The notes below the pieces were generated by a model that worked only from the letters and a program-made list of their open reading frames with translations, was not told where the DNA came from and ran no database searches. A program made the position numbers and the translations under genes. A DNA stretch of 12,683 nt from NCBI GenBank assembly GCA_039934635.1, contig JBDTLT010000158.1, forward strand, positions 1 to 12,683, read 5' to 3'. Position 1 is the stretch's first letter, and each line of letters opens with the position of its first letter. The stretch is from DATLFA01 sp039934635. GTDB lineage: Bacteria; Actinomycetota; Acidimicrobiia; Acidimicrobiales; WLNW01. This document shows, piece by piece, positions 7,840 through 12,683 of this stretch.

Positions 7840-8496
7840 ATGAATCGAGCCACACTGACCATCAATAGCAAGAATTACGGTTCGTGGTCGCTTCGCGGTT
7901 GGCTCTTGTGCAAGTTGGCCGGCATCGACTTCGTCGAAGAAGTTCTTCCGGCGGATGACCCGGCGAGCCGGGCCGAGCTGTTGTTGCTGTCTCCCTCGTT
8001 CTTGGTGCCGTGCCTGGTCCACGACGACGCCACGGTATGGGACACCTTGGCGATCGGAGAGTATCTGCACGAACTGTTGCCCGAGGCCGGCCTGCTGCCG
8101 GGTGATATCACCGATCGCGCTCGTTGCCGATCGATCTGCGGGGAGATGCATTCTGGCTTCGTCAACCTGCGGGCTGCGATGCCGATGAATGTGCGCGCCG
8201 ATCATCCCAACTTCATGGTGTGGGCCGGCGCACAGGCCGACATCGACCGCGTCACTCGAGTCTGGTCCGAGTGCCTGCTGGCATCGGGTGGACCGTTCCT
8301 GTTCGGCGATCGCCCCACGATGGCCGACGCAATGTACGCGCCCGTATGTAGCCGATTTCGGACGTACCACATCAAGCTCGATCATCTGTGCGACGACTAC
8401 TGCGAGACGATCCTGTCGATGCCGGCGGTGATGGAGTGGATGGATGCGGCTCGAGTCGAGCCAGAACAGCTCGACGAACTCGACGTCGAGTTCTGA
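7840..8496 (+). CDS. Glutathione S-transferase family protein
   Basis: A 218-residue protein with the glutathione S-transferase fold. The N-terminal thioredoxin-like domain (about 5-82) begins LTINSKNYGSWSLRGW, with Ser15-Trp-Ser17 at the usual catalytic position, then cis-Pro57 in LVPCLV and WDTLAIGEYL (67-76). The C-terminal helical domain (about 92-205) contains the FLFGDRPTMADAMYAP (153-168) capping segment. Many actinobacteria use mycothiol rather than glutathione, so the thiol partner is uncertain and this may be a transferred or repurposed family member. The start is uncertain: ATG 7840 fits the family N-terminus and has GGA seven bases upstream, while an in-frame ATG at 7828 would add four residues. 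The gene diverges from phaZ across about 50 bases and may share its control region. Confidence 0.82.
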   Translation: MNRATLTINSKNYGSWSLRGWLLCKLAGIDFVEEVLPADDPASRAELLLLSPSFLVPCLVHDDATVWDTLAIGEYLHELLPEAGLLPGDITDRARCRSICGEMHSGFVNLRAAMPMNVRADHPNFMVWAGAQADIDRVTRVWSECLLASGGPFLFGDRPTMADAMYAPVCSRFRTYHIKLDHLCDDYCETILSMPAVMEWMDAARVEPEQLDELDVEF

Positions 8497-8538
8497 GAGA
8501 GCGGTCTCGCACGGACGTCGCGGTCGGGCACATCGCCC

Positions 8539-8742
8539 TCACGCGGCCGCGGCCCACAACGCGAGGTTACGCCGCACGTTGCGCAACGGTTCGTAGGGCA
8601 GATCGACCAAGGTGACAAAGGTTCGGCCGAGACTGCGAAGCTCGTCCGCAGCATCGATGATCAGTTGGCGGTCGCGCTCGCGCGCCGGTGACCACGAGGT
8701 GAGTCCCATGCCGAGATCGAGAAGACGTTCGAATGCGTCCAC
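8539..8742 (-). CDS. Small protein of unknown function (67 residues)
   Basis: A 67-residue reading frame with a GTG start and an excellent ribosome binding site (AGGAG five bases upstream), which makes it likely to be expressed. The protein is charged and helical in character: an N-terminal stretch MDAFERLLDLGMGLTSWSPA, a middle DRQLIIDAADELRSLGRTF, and a C-terminal part with DLPYEPLRNVRRNLALW ending in a run of alanines. I see no signal peptide, membrane segment or cysteine. I do not recognise a family. It converges on the GST gene with 42 bases between stops. Upstream lie the reversed GTGTTCAC repeats (8811-8829), the only other copy of the repeat found before the acetoacetyl-CoA synthetase gene, so both genes may answer to the same regulator. 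Confidence 0.6.
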   Translation of the reverse strand: MDAFERLLDLGMGLTSWSPARERDRQLIIDAADELRSLGRTFVTLVDLPYEPLRNVRRNLALWAAAA

Positions 8743-8810
8743 GTCTGCTCCTGTTCGTCGCGTGCCCGAGCGACCCTAGGCGGCGCATCTCCGCCGGCAA
8801 TGACGGTGTT

Positions 8811-8829
8811 GTGAACACCTCGTGAACAC
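8811..8829 (-). promoter_or_regulatory. Tandem GTGTTCAC repeat, 11-bp period, reversed (PHO-box-like site)
   Basis: On the minus strand, GTGTTCAC occurs at 8829-8822 and again at 8818-8811, with starts exactly 11 bases apart as at 3661-3679. The direction matches the minus-strand small gene that starts at 8742, about 68 bases downstream. The proximal copy also forms a short inverted repeat, GGTGTT-GTG-AACACC (8805-8819). No standard -10 element at the expected distance is evident. The repeated unit, spacing and orientation relative to the gene all match the first site. Confidence 0.48.
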
Positions 8830-8885
8830 GCGTGCCGACCTGCCGAAATTCTGTCGGCAATTCGTCGGATCGGCGGGTGTTGCGT

Positions 8886-9554
8886 TCAGGTTGTGGCGGC
8901 CGCGGCTGCGTCGGCGGCGGCCCGCCGCGCCGCGCGGACGCGGGCATGTTCGAGATCGGGGGACTCGGTGCGCTCGCGCTTGATCTCCCAGAAATTCGGA
9001 TGACGGATGAGCCAGGACACGTGGCGGAACATCTCGACCGCGTCGTCGTCATCGGGCACGGTGTGGATCACCGGGCCGAAGATCGCCGGGCCCTTACCGC
9101 CGTCGAGGCGAATGGTGGGCACGCCGAACGCGCCGACTTCGCTGACGACCGCGTGGTGCTCGGCGACCACCCGGTCCCACGTCGATGCGTCGGCAAGCGC
9201 GGCGTCGACGATCGCAGGGTCGGCCCCGATGGCCTCGACCGACGAACGGATGACCTCGATGTCTCGGATGTCCTGCGTGTCGTCCCACGTACGGGCGTCG
9301 AGCGCCGCGTAGAACCGACCCACCGACTCGGGACCTATCGCCTCGCGCAATGCCACTGCCGTGCGCAGCGCCGTGGCCGCGCGGAACTCGGCGGCATCTT
9401 CGAGCGACGTCTTGCCCGTGTTGTGCACTTCGAGTGAGAACACCCGCCAGTCGACGTCGACCACCGACAACTCGACGAGGCGATGGACCCACTTGGACGT
9501 CAGGTAGCACCAAGGGCACAGCGGATCGAAGTAGAACGCAATCTTCTCTGGCAT
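8886..9554 (-). CDS. DsbA-family oxidoreductase, resembling mycothiol-dependent nitroreductase (Rv2466c/Mrx-2 type)
   Basis: A 222-residue cytoplasmic thioredoxin-fold protein of the DsbA/FrnE class with no signal peptide. The active site is CPWC (13-16) inside FDPLCPWCYLTSKW, followed by an inserted helical domain (about 50-135), cis-proline GVPT (144-147), and a C-terminal HPNFWEIKRERTESPDLE. From memory, the N-terminal motif, the SLEVHN stretch, FGPVIHTVP and the FxEhKRxRTExP tail all match Mycobacterium tuberculosis Rv2466c, which uses mycothiol to reduce its disulfide and activates nitro-prodrugs. That makes a mycothiol-linked reductase the best inference; a general DsbA-like oxidoreductase is the fallback. 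The ATG at 9554 has a GAGGAG ribosome binding site. The last 20 residues are an alanine- and arginine-rich tail beyond the family core. An F420-type oxidoreductase gene lies just upstream on the same strand, 56 bases away. Confidence 0.82.
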   Translation of the reverse strand: MPEKIAFYFDPLCPWCYLTSKWVHRLVELSVVDVDWRVFSLEVHNTGKTSLEDAAEFRAATALRTAVALREAIGPESVGRFYAALDARTWDDTQDIRDIEVIRSSVEAIGADPAIVDAALADASTWDRVVAEHHAVVSEVGAFGVPTIRLDGGKGPAIFGPVIHTVPDDDDAVEMFRHVSWLIRHPNFWEIKRERTESPDLEHARVRAARRAAADAAAAATT

Positions 9555-9578
9555 GGTCGCTCCTCGTCTGATGTGCAT

Positions 9579-9591
9579 CGCTAAGTTAGCG
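9579..9591. promoter_or_regulatory. Short perfect palindrome CGCTAA-G-TTAGCG, candidate operator
   Basis: A 13-base perfect inverted repeat with six-base arms lies 25 bases before the DsbA-family gene start on the minus strand. The minus-strand reading contains TAACTT, which fits a -10 hexamer (TAnnnT), but I find no good -35 at 16-18 bases. An AT-containing palindrome over a possible -10 in a GC-rich background suits a repressor site. The regulator is unknown. Confidence 0.35.
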
Positions 9592-9610
9592 GTACGCCCG
9601 GTCTCGACGC

Positions 9611-10036
9611 TCAGGCCACCCGCTCGAGCACGACGACAGGGATCAATCGATCGGTCTTCGCCGCATATTCGTCGAAGTTGGGCATGAGCTCGGCTTGTGC
9701 GCGGAAGAGGCGGTCGCGTTCGTCGCCCTCGACAATGCGTGCCTTGGCCCGAAATGTGTCACCCGGCAATTCGACCGTCACTTCAGGATTGGCCGAGAGA
9801 TTGCGAAACCAGTCGGGATTGCTCGGCGCCCCACCCTTGGAGGCGATGACGACAACACGATCTCCGTCTCGTGTGTGCACCAGTGGATTGGTTCGGGCCG
9901 CACCGGATTTCACTCCGGTAGTCGTGAGCAATAGCAACGGCGAACCGGCAAAGGGACCGGTCACGGTGCCGCCATTCTCACGGAACTCGGCAATTACCTT
10001 GCGATTGAAGGCGTTGATGTCGGGGGATTCGGCCAT
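9611..10036 (-). CDS. Deazaflavin (F420)-dependent oxidoreductase of the Ddn family (FDOR-A)
   Basis: A 141-residue split-barrel protein of the Ddn/nitroreductase family, which transfers hydride from reduced F420 to quinones or other acceptors. Family landmarks are LLLLTTTGVKSGAARTNPL (34-52) and SKGGAPSNPDWFRNLSANP (66-84), the two stretches that shape the F420 site, plus a C-terminal YAAKTDRLIPVVVLERV. Length agrees with Ddn-type proteins (about 140-150). Cofactor assignment follows from the family, not from a test. The ATG at 10036 is chosen because similarity begins shortly after it; an AGAGG lies about 11 bases upstream, longer than ideal. An upstream in-frame ATG at 10072 lacks a binding site. 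The gene diverges from the CoA-binding protein gene across 163 bases and precedes the Mrx-2-like gene on the same strand. Confidence 0.87.
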   Translation of the reverse strand: MAESPDINAFNRKVIAEFRENGGTVTGPFAGSPLLLLTTTGVKSGAARTNPLVHTRDGDRVVVIASKGGAPSNPDWFRNLSANPEVTVELPGDTFRAKARIVEGDERDRLFRAQAELMPNFDEYAAKTDRLIPVVVLERVA

Positions 10037-10199
10037 TGTTGCAACTACCTCTGGTGCGATCGCGAACGGCATGCGTACGTCATGCCGATAATGGAACCCC
10101 ACCGGTCGCGTTGGCATTCCGCTCGAACCAGGGCGTGTTGGTGGAATCGGCCACACCTGATGCGCATACTCGGGTACCGCTGCAGGGGAAGGAACGACC

Positions 10200-10616
10200 A
10201 TGGCGCTCGCACCCAACGAGTTACTCACGAAGAGTCAGGTGATCGCGGTGGTCGGCATGTCGACACATCCGGAGAAGACGGCGCATGCGGTGCCGCTGCA
10301 ACTCATCCGCTATGGCTGGACGGTCATCCCGGTGCACCCGACCGCCGAGTCGATCGCCGGCCAAAAGGCGTATCCACGCCTGGCCGACGTGCCGGTGCCG
10401 GTCGATCTCGTCAACGTGTTCCGTCCTTCCGAGCAAGCGGGAGCCGTCGTCTTGGCCGCGATCGAGGCGGGCGCCCCCGCAGTGTGGCTACAGCAGGACA
10501 TCATCAGCGAAGAAGGTCGTGCGGCTGCCCTTGCGGCAGGAATCGACTACGTCGAAGATCAATGCATCGCGGTGATCCGGTCGGTTTTCCAGGTTGAGCC
10601 ACCGCATCCTCAATGA
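10200..10616 (+). CDS. CoA-binding domain protein (YccU family)
   Basis: A 138-residue protein consisting of a single Rossmann-like CoA_binding_2 domain, as in E. coli YccU. Visible landmarks are VIAVVGMSTHPEKTAHAVP (14-32), where the glycine turn contacts the ligand, GWTVIPVHPTAESIAGQKAYPRL, DLVNVFRPSEQ and VWLQQDI, followed by the usual cysteine-containing tail EDQCIAVI. Proteins of this type bind coenzyme A in crystals, but their cellular role is not settled. The ATG at 10200 has an AAGGA ribosome binding site seven bases upstream. Its stop codon overlaps the stop region of the convergent PIG-L gene (shared bases 10610-10616), an unusually tight arrangement. The 163-base upstream space shows no clear promoter beyond a CATACT at 10165-10170. 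Confidence 0.87.
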   Translation: MALAPNELLTKSQVIAVVGMSTHPEKTAHAVPLQLIRYGWTVIPVHPTAESIAGQKAYPRLADVPVPVDLVNVFRPSEQAGAVVLAAIEAGAPAVWLQQDIISEEGRAAALAAGIDYVEDQCIAVIRSVFQVEPPHPQ

Positions 10617-11419
10617 TCGGTGAGTGTCTCGATCACACCGCGTGGACCGTGCCGCACGAACCACTCGTAGCCGTATACCTCGCGAAACGAACTCTCCGAG
10701 AGACGCATCACCGACGATGACGATTGCACCTGACTGGCGTGCGCGGCGATCGCCGCTCGCTTTTGCGGCAGCACCATACGCACATCGACCGTGGTCGACA
10801 CGAACACGGTCGGTACTCCGATGTGCTCGATGTGAGGCAGTGACTCGCGGGCATGGTCGATCAAGTGGGTGTCGACGAAGTGGAGATACTCCCGATCAAC
10901 GGTCATCTCGTAGAGGGTCGGCACTGACGAGAGTCGGGCGGCGACGACGCCGGACCGGTGGACATGCAAGTGGTCGAGATGTCCGTAGATGCCGCCTTCG
11001 TCATACACAGCGAGCGCCGTTGCCCCTTCTTCGACGATTACGCCGGCCAACCGGTGCGCGACTTCGTCGATGTCGATCTCGCTGAAGGTGTGACCGGCAG
11101 CGTTGGGCGACGGCTCGATGCCGGAGTCTTCGTACCGGAAGAGCACCACACGAGCAACACCGAGAAGGGCACAGGCTTCGGCCAACTCTCGCTCGCGCTC
11201 GTCGGGCAGGCAGCGTGGTAGCTCGGTCGTGTTGGCGCTGCTTGCCGCAAGGCTGCGGCCCTGGCCCCCAGAGGTCGCCATCACCACGACCACACGGTGC
11301 CCCGCGTCGGCGAGGCGGGCAATGGTGCCGCCACTGAAGATCGCCTCGTCGTCGGGATGCGCGTGGAAGAACACGATGGCCTCGCGTTCGCTCGCCGCCT
11401 CGGGAACTACCGCCGTCAT
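10610..11419 (-). CDS. PIG-L family zinc deacetylase (MshB/Mca-like)
   Basis: A 269-residue member of the PIG-L (LmbE-like) family, zinc enzymes that remove N-acetyl groups from glucosamine-type substrates or cleave mycothiol conjugates. The metal motif HAHPDDE (19-25) supplies His21 and Asp24, with Asp23 as the likely general base; GHLDHLHVH (146-154) supplies the third ligand, His150. The spacing agrees with MshB (His13, Asp16, His147). Length is close to MshB and Mca (about 290-300). In this redox neighbourhood a mycothiol-related role is attractive, but PIG-L proteins also act on other sugars and the sequence alone does not choose. The ATG at 11419 has AGGGA six bases upstream, and that ribosome binding site lies inside one arm of the 35-bp palindrome at 11426-11460. 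The 3' end overlaps the convergent CoA-binding gene by seven bases. Confidence 0.83.
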   Translation of the reverse strand: MTAVVPEAASEREAIVFFHAHPDDEAIFSGGTIARLADAGHRVVVVMATSGGQGRSLAASSANTTELPRCLPDERERELAEACALLGVARVVLFRYEDSGIEPSPNAAGHTFSEIDIDEVAHRLAGVIVEEGATALAVYDEGGIYGHLDHLHVHRSGVVAARLSSVPTLYEMTVDREYLHFVDTHLIDHARESLPHIEHIGVPTVFVSTTVDVRMVLPQKRAAIAAHASQVQSSSSVMRLSESSFREVYGYEWFVRHGPRGVIETLTDH

Positions 11420-11425
11420 TGCGCT

Positions 11426-11460
11426 TCCCTAATGCCGATGTATGACATCGACATTAGGGA
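11426..11460. promoter_or_regulatory. 35-bp near-perfect palindrome upstream of the PIG-L gene
   Basis: Left arm TCCCTAATGCCGATGT (11426-11441) and right arm ACATCGACATTAGGGA (11445-11460) are inverted copies with a single mismatch and a 3-base centre. It lies seven bases before the PIG-L start and 53 bases past the Rrf2 stop. As DNA it could be an operator for a dimeric regulator, plausibly the adjacent Rrf2 protein. As RNA on the minus strand it would fold into a 16-bp hairpin that buries the AGGGA ribosome binding site. No U-run follows, so it is not an ordinary terminator for the Rrf2 gene. Confidence 0.6.
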
Positions 11461-11513
11461 GCACTGGCCGGGCCGACAACCCATAGCCCCACTCGAGGCC
11501 GCGCCGCGGGCCC

Positions 11514-12011
11514 TTACCGGGGCTTCCAAGCATCGGGAGTCTCGGTGAGCTTGAGGACCTTGCGCGGGATCTTGCCGGCGACCACATCGGCCAACGTCAC
11601 TTGTTCGAGCACATTGCGCAAGCTCGCACGAACGGCGACCCAGACGACTTGGAGATGCTCCGCCGGCCCCTCGTACACGGTTGCTTCGGGCCGTTCGCCG
11701 CGGATCTCGGCCAGCGGGCCATCGACGGCCCGAATGATGTCGGCGATGGTGATGCGATTGGCCGGCTTGGCCAACTTGAAACCGCCGGCGGTGCCCCGCA
11801 CGCTTGCGACCAGGCCCGATCGTTTCAGATCCACCAACGAGTTCTCGACGAACTTCATCGGCATCCGCTGCTGCTTCGCGATGGCCGCGCCGGTCACCGG
11901 CTTGCCGTCGGGTTCGGCCGCCATCACGAGCAATGCACGGGTCACGTAGTCGGCCTTGGCGGAGATGTACACGGCGCCATTCTGGTCGGCGGGCACCGTC
12001 GACCGGTGCAC
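11514..12011 (-). CDS. Rrf2 family transcriptional regulator (cysteine-free)
   Basis: A 165-residue DNA-binding protein of the Rrf2 family. The winged helix-turn-helix spans about residues 15-95: YISAKADYVTRALLVMA, then VTGAAIAKQQRMPMKFVENSL as helix-turn-helix, LVDLKRSGLVASVRGTAGGFKLAKP as recognition and wing, and ITIADIIRAVDGPL. A dimerisation helix follows (about 118-145). There is no cysteine anywhere, so it cannot bind an iron-sulfur cluster through the three cysteines used by IscR and NsrR; this resembles CymR-type sulfur regulators, which work without a cluster. The GTG at 12011 is chosen for a GAGGG four bases upstream; a GTG at 11972, just before YISAKADY, is a realistic alternative giving 152 residues. 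It is divergent from a sulfonate-type transporter gene, its most probable target, and may bind the palindromes at 11426-11460 and 12089-12100. Confidence 0.88.
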   Translation of the reverse strand: MHRSTVPADQNGAVYISAKADYVTRALLVMAAEPDGKPVTGAAIAKQQRMPMKFVENSLVDLKRSGLVASVRGTAGGFKLAKPANRITIADIIRAVDGPLAEIRGERPEATVYEGPAEHLQVVWVAVRASLRNVLEQVTLADVVAGKIPRKVLKLTETPDAWKPR

Positions 12012-12060
12012 CGGGCCCTCGGGGCTCGCTGCGCCCGGCCCATGTCACATCCGAGGTTGG

Positions 12061-12089
12061 TTGACGGCCTGCGCATTCGTCCCTATGGT
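12061..12089 (+). promoter_or_regulatory. Sigma70-type promoter of the ABC substrate-binding lipoprotein gene
   Basis: TTGACG (12061-12066) matches the -35 consensus at five of six positions, and TATGGT (12084-12089) fits the actinobacterial -10 pattern TAnnnT, with an ideal 17-base spacer. Transcription would begin near 12095-12097, giving a leader of about 33 bases before the GTG at 12129. This is the clearest promoter in the window. A 12-bp palindrome overlaps the last -10 base and the start point. Confidence 0.6.
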
Positions 12090-12100
12090 AATCCCGATTA
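12089..12100. promoter_or_regulatory. Palindrome TAATC-CC-GATTA at the predicted transcription start, candidate Rrf2 operator
   Basis: A perfect 12-base inverted repeat with five-base arms begins at the final base of the -10 hexamer and covers the predicted start point, so a bound protein would block transcription. Its first ten bases, TAATCCCGAT, match TAATGCCGAT in the left arm of the palindrome at 11426-11460 at nine of ten positions. It lies between the divergent Rrf2 and transporter genes. Wider flanks TCCCTA (12080-12085) and TAGGGA (12114-12119) are also inverted, but the latter is part of the ribosome binding site. Confidence 0.48.
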
Positions 12101-12128
12101 AGTTCGTCGCCTTTAGGGAGTATTGCCA

Positions 12129-12683
12129 GTGACAAAGCGTCCATGGCGCCTGATTGTCCCGCTATTGGCCGTCGCGTCCTTGCTGGCCGCAGCGTGCGGT
12201 GACGACGGCGGCAGCAGCACTCCGGCCGCGACCGACGCCAGCGGGGCTGCGGGTACCGAAGCGGCAACGACAGTCCGATTGGGCTACTTCCCCAACGTCA
12301 CGCACGCCACGGCAATCGTCGGTGTCGAGAAGGGGATCTTTGCGGAAAGGCTCGGAGCCAACAAGCTCGAGCCGAAGACATTCAATGCAGGCCCCGACGT
12401 TGTGACCGCGATCTTGGCCGGGGCACTAGACGCTTCGTACATCGGTCCGAATCCTGCGATCAACGCGTTCGCGGTATCGAACGGTGAAGCGATTCGCATC
12501 ATCGCGGGCGCTACGTCGGGGGGCGCGTTCCTCGTCGTCAAGCCGGAGATCAATTCGGTCAAGGATCTCAAAGGCAAGAAGATCGCGACGCCGCAACTCG
12601 GCAATACGCAAGATGTCGCACTGCGATTTTGGCTGAAACAACAGGGTTTCAAGACCGACGCTCAAGGTGGCGGCGACGTGTCG
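12129..12683 (+). CDS. ABC transporter substrate-binding lipoprotein, sulfonate/taurine/nitrate (SsuA/TauA/NrtA) type (partial)
   Basis: The open frame runs 185 codons from a GTG and leaves the right edge without a stop. It begins with a lipoprotein signal: positive residues MTKRPWR, a hydrophobic stretch, and LLAAAC with the lipidated Cys23, then a glycine-, serine- and threonine-rich linker (24-47). The mature domain starts VRLGYFPNVTHATAIVGVEKG and contains GALDASYIGPNPAINAF and DLKGKKIATPQLGNTQD, typical of the NMT1/SsuA-like periplasmic-binding class that feeds NitT/TauT-type importers. The likely ligand is an alkanesulfonate or similar anion, but the ligand pocket is not conclusive. AGGGAG (12115-12120) lies eight bases before the GTG and decides the start. 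Permease and ATPase genes are expected just past the edge. The divergent Rrf2 regulator and the palindrome on the promoter suggest repression under sulfur sufficiency. Confidence 0.85.
   Translation, partial: MTKRPWRLIVPLLAVASLLAAACGDDGGSSTPAATDASGAAGTEAATTVRLGYFPNVTHATAIVGVEKGIFAERLGANKLEPKTFNAGPDVVTAILAGALDASYIGPNPAINAFAVSNGEAIRIIAGATSGGAFLVVKPEINSVKDLKGKKIATPQLGNTQDVALRFWLKQQGFKTDAQGGGDVS

Noticed and set aside
6467..7843. A 458-codon plus-strand open frame covering the PHB depolymerase gene
   Set aside because: It lies fully antisense to a depolymerase with an intact catalytic triad and good ribosome binding site, and has no recognisable motif.
11416..11454. A 12-codon minus-strand mini-frame (MSMSYIGIREAQ) running through the palindrome and overlapping the PIG-L start as ATGA
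   Set aside because: It could be a leader peptide, but there is no ribosome binding site before its ATG and the palindrome itself forces the sequence. Kept only as a note.
12080..12119. TCCCTA ... TAGGGA inverted ends spanning 40 bp before the ABC lipoprotein
   Set aside because: The arms are only six bases and far apart, and the right arm is part of the Shine-Dalgarno sequence. The 12-bp palindrome inside is the better operator candidate.

Overview
The window is GC-rich and densely packed, with intergenic gaps of at most about 160 bases. The organism is most likely an actinomycete: it has a Ddn-type deazaflavin (F420) oxidoreductase, a DsbA-fold protein resembling the mycothiol-dependent nitroreductase Rv2466c, a MshB/Mca-like PIG-L deacetylase and a cysteine-free Rrf2 regulator. 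An Acidimicrobiia-like lineage is a guess from overall flavour, not a demonstrated placement. I saw no rRNA, tRNA, CRISPR array, insertion sequence or phage gene.

Layout. Bases 1-157 are the 3' end of an unidentified gene. A DUF1697 gene (minus, 220-759) diverges from a two-gene plus-strand unit: a flavin-dependent monooxygenase / acyl-CoA dehydrogenase-fold protein (809-1954) and an ArsB/NhaD-type permease (1985-3169). A small VOC (glyoxalase-fold) gene follows on the minus strand (3181-3588).

The centre is a polyhydroxybutyrate (PHB) mobilisation locus. Acetoacetyl-CoA synthetase (3730-5670) and D-3-hydroxybutyrate dehydrogenase (5703-6482) run on the plus strand and meet an intracellular PHB depolymerase (minus, 6506-7789) tail to tail. 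Together they would convert PHB to 3-hydroxybutyrate, then acetoacetate, then acetoacetyl-CoA. A glutathione S-transferase-fold gene (7840-8496) diverges from the depolymerase, followed by a 67-residue unknown protein (minus, 8539-8742).

The right part is a group of redox and thiol genes: DsbA-fold/Mrx-2-like (minus, 8886-9554), Ddn-like F420 enzyme (minus, 9611-10036), YccU-like CoA-binding protein (plus, 10200-10616) and PIG-L deacetylase (minus, 10610-11419). The window ends with an Rrf2 regulator (minus, 11514-12011) divergent from a sulfonate/taurine/nitrate-type ABC substrate-binding lipoprotein (12129 to the edge).

The most notable non-coding signals are: (i) two tandem GTGTTCAC repeats with exactly 11-bp period, one before the acetoacetyl-CoA synthetase gene and one, in the matching orientation, before the 67-residue gene, which look like PHO-box-type response-regulator sites; (ii) a 35-bp near-perfect palindrome beside the Rrf2 gene, one arm of which carries the ribosome binding site of the PIG-L gene; and (iii) a clear sigma70-type promoter for the ABC lipoprotein with a 12-bp palindrome at its predicted start point that shares TAATnCCGAT with the large palindrome, suggesting a small Rrf2 regulon. 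I found no convincing novel multi-gene system; the interest lies in regulation and in the gene pairings.
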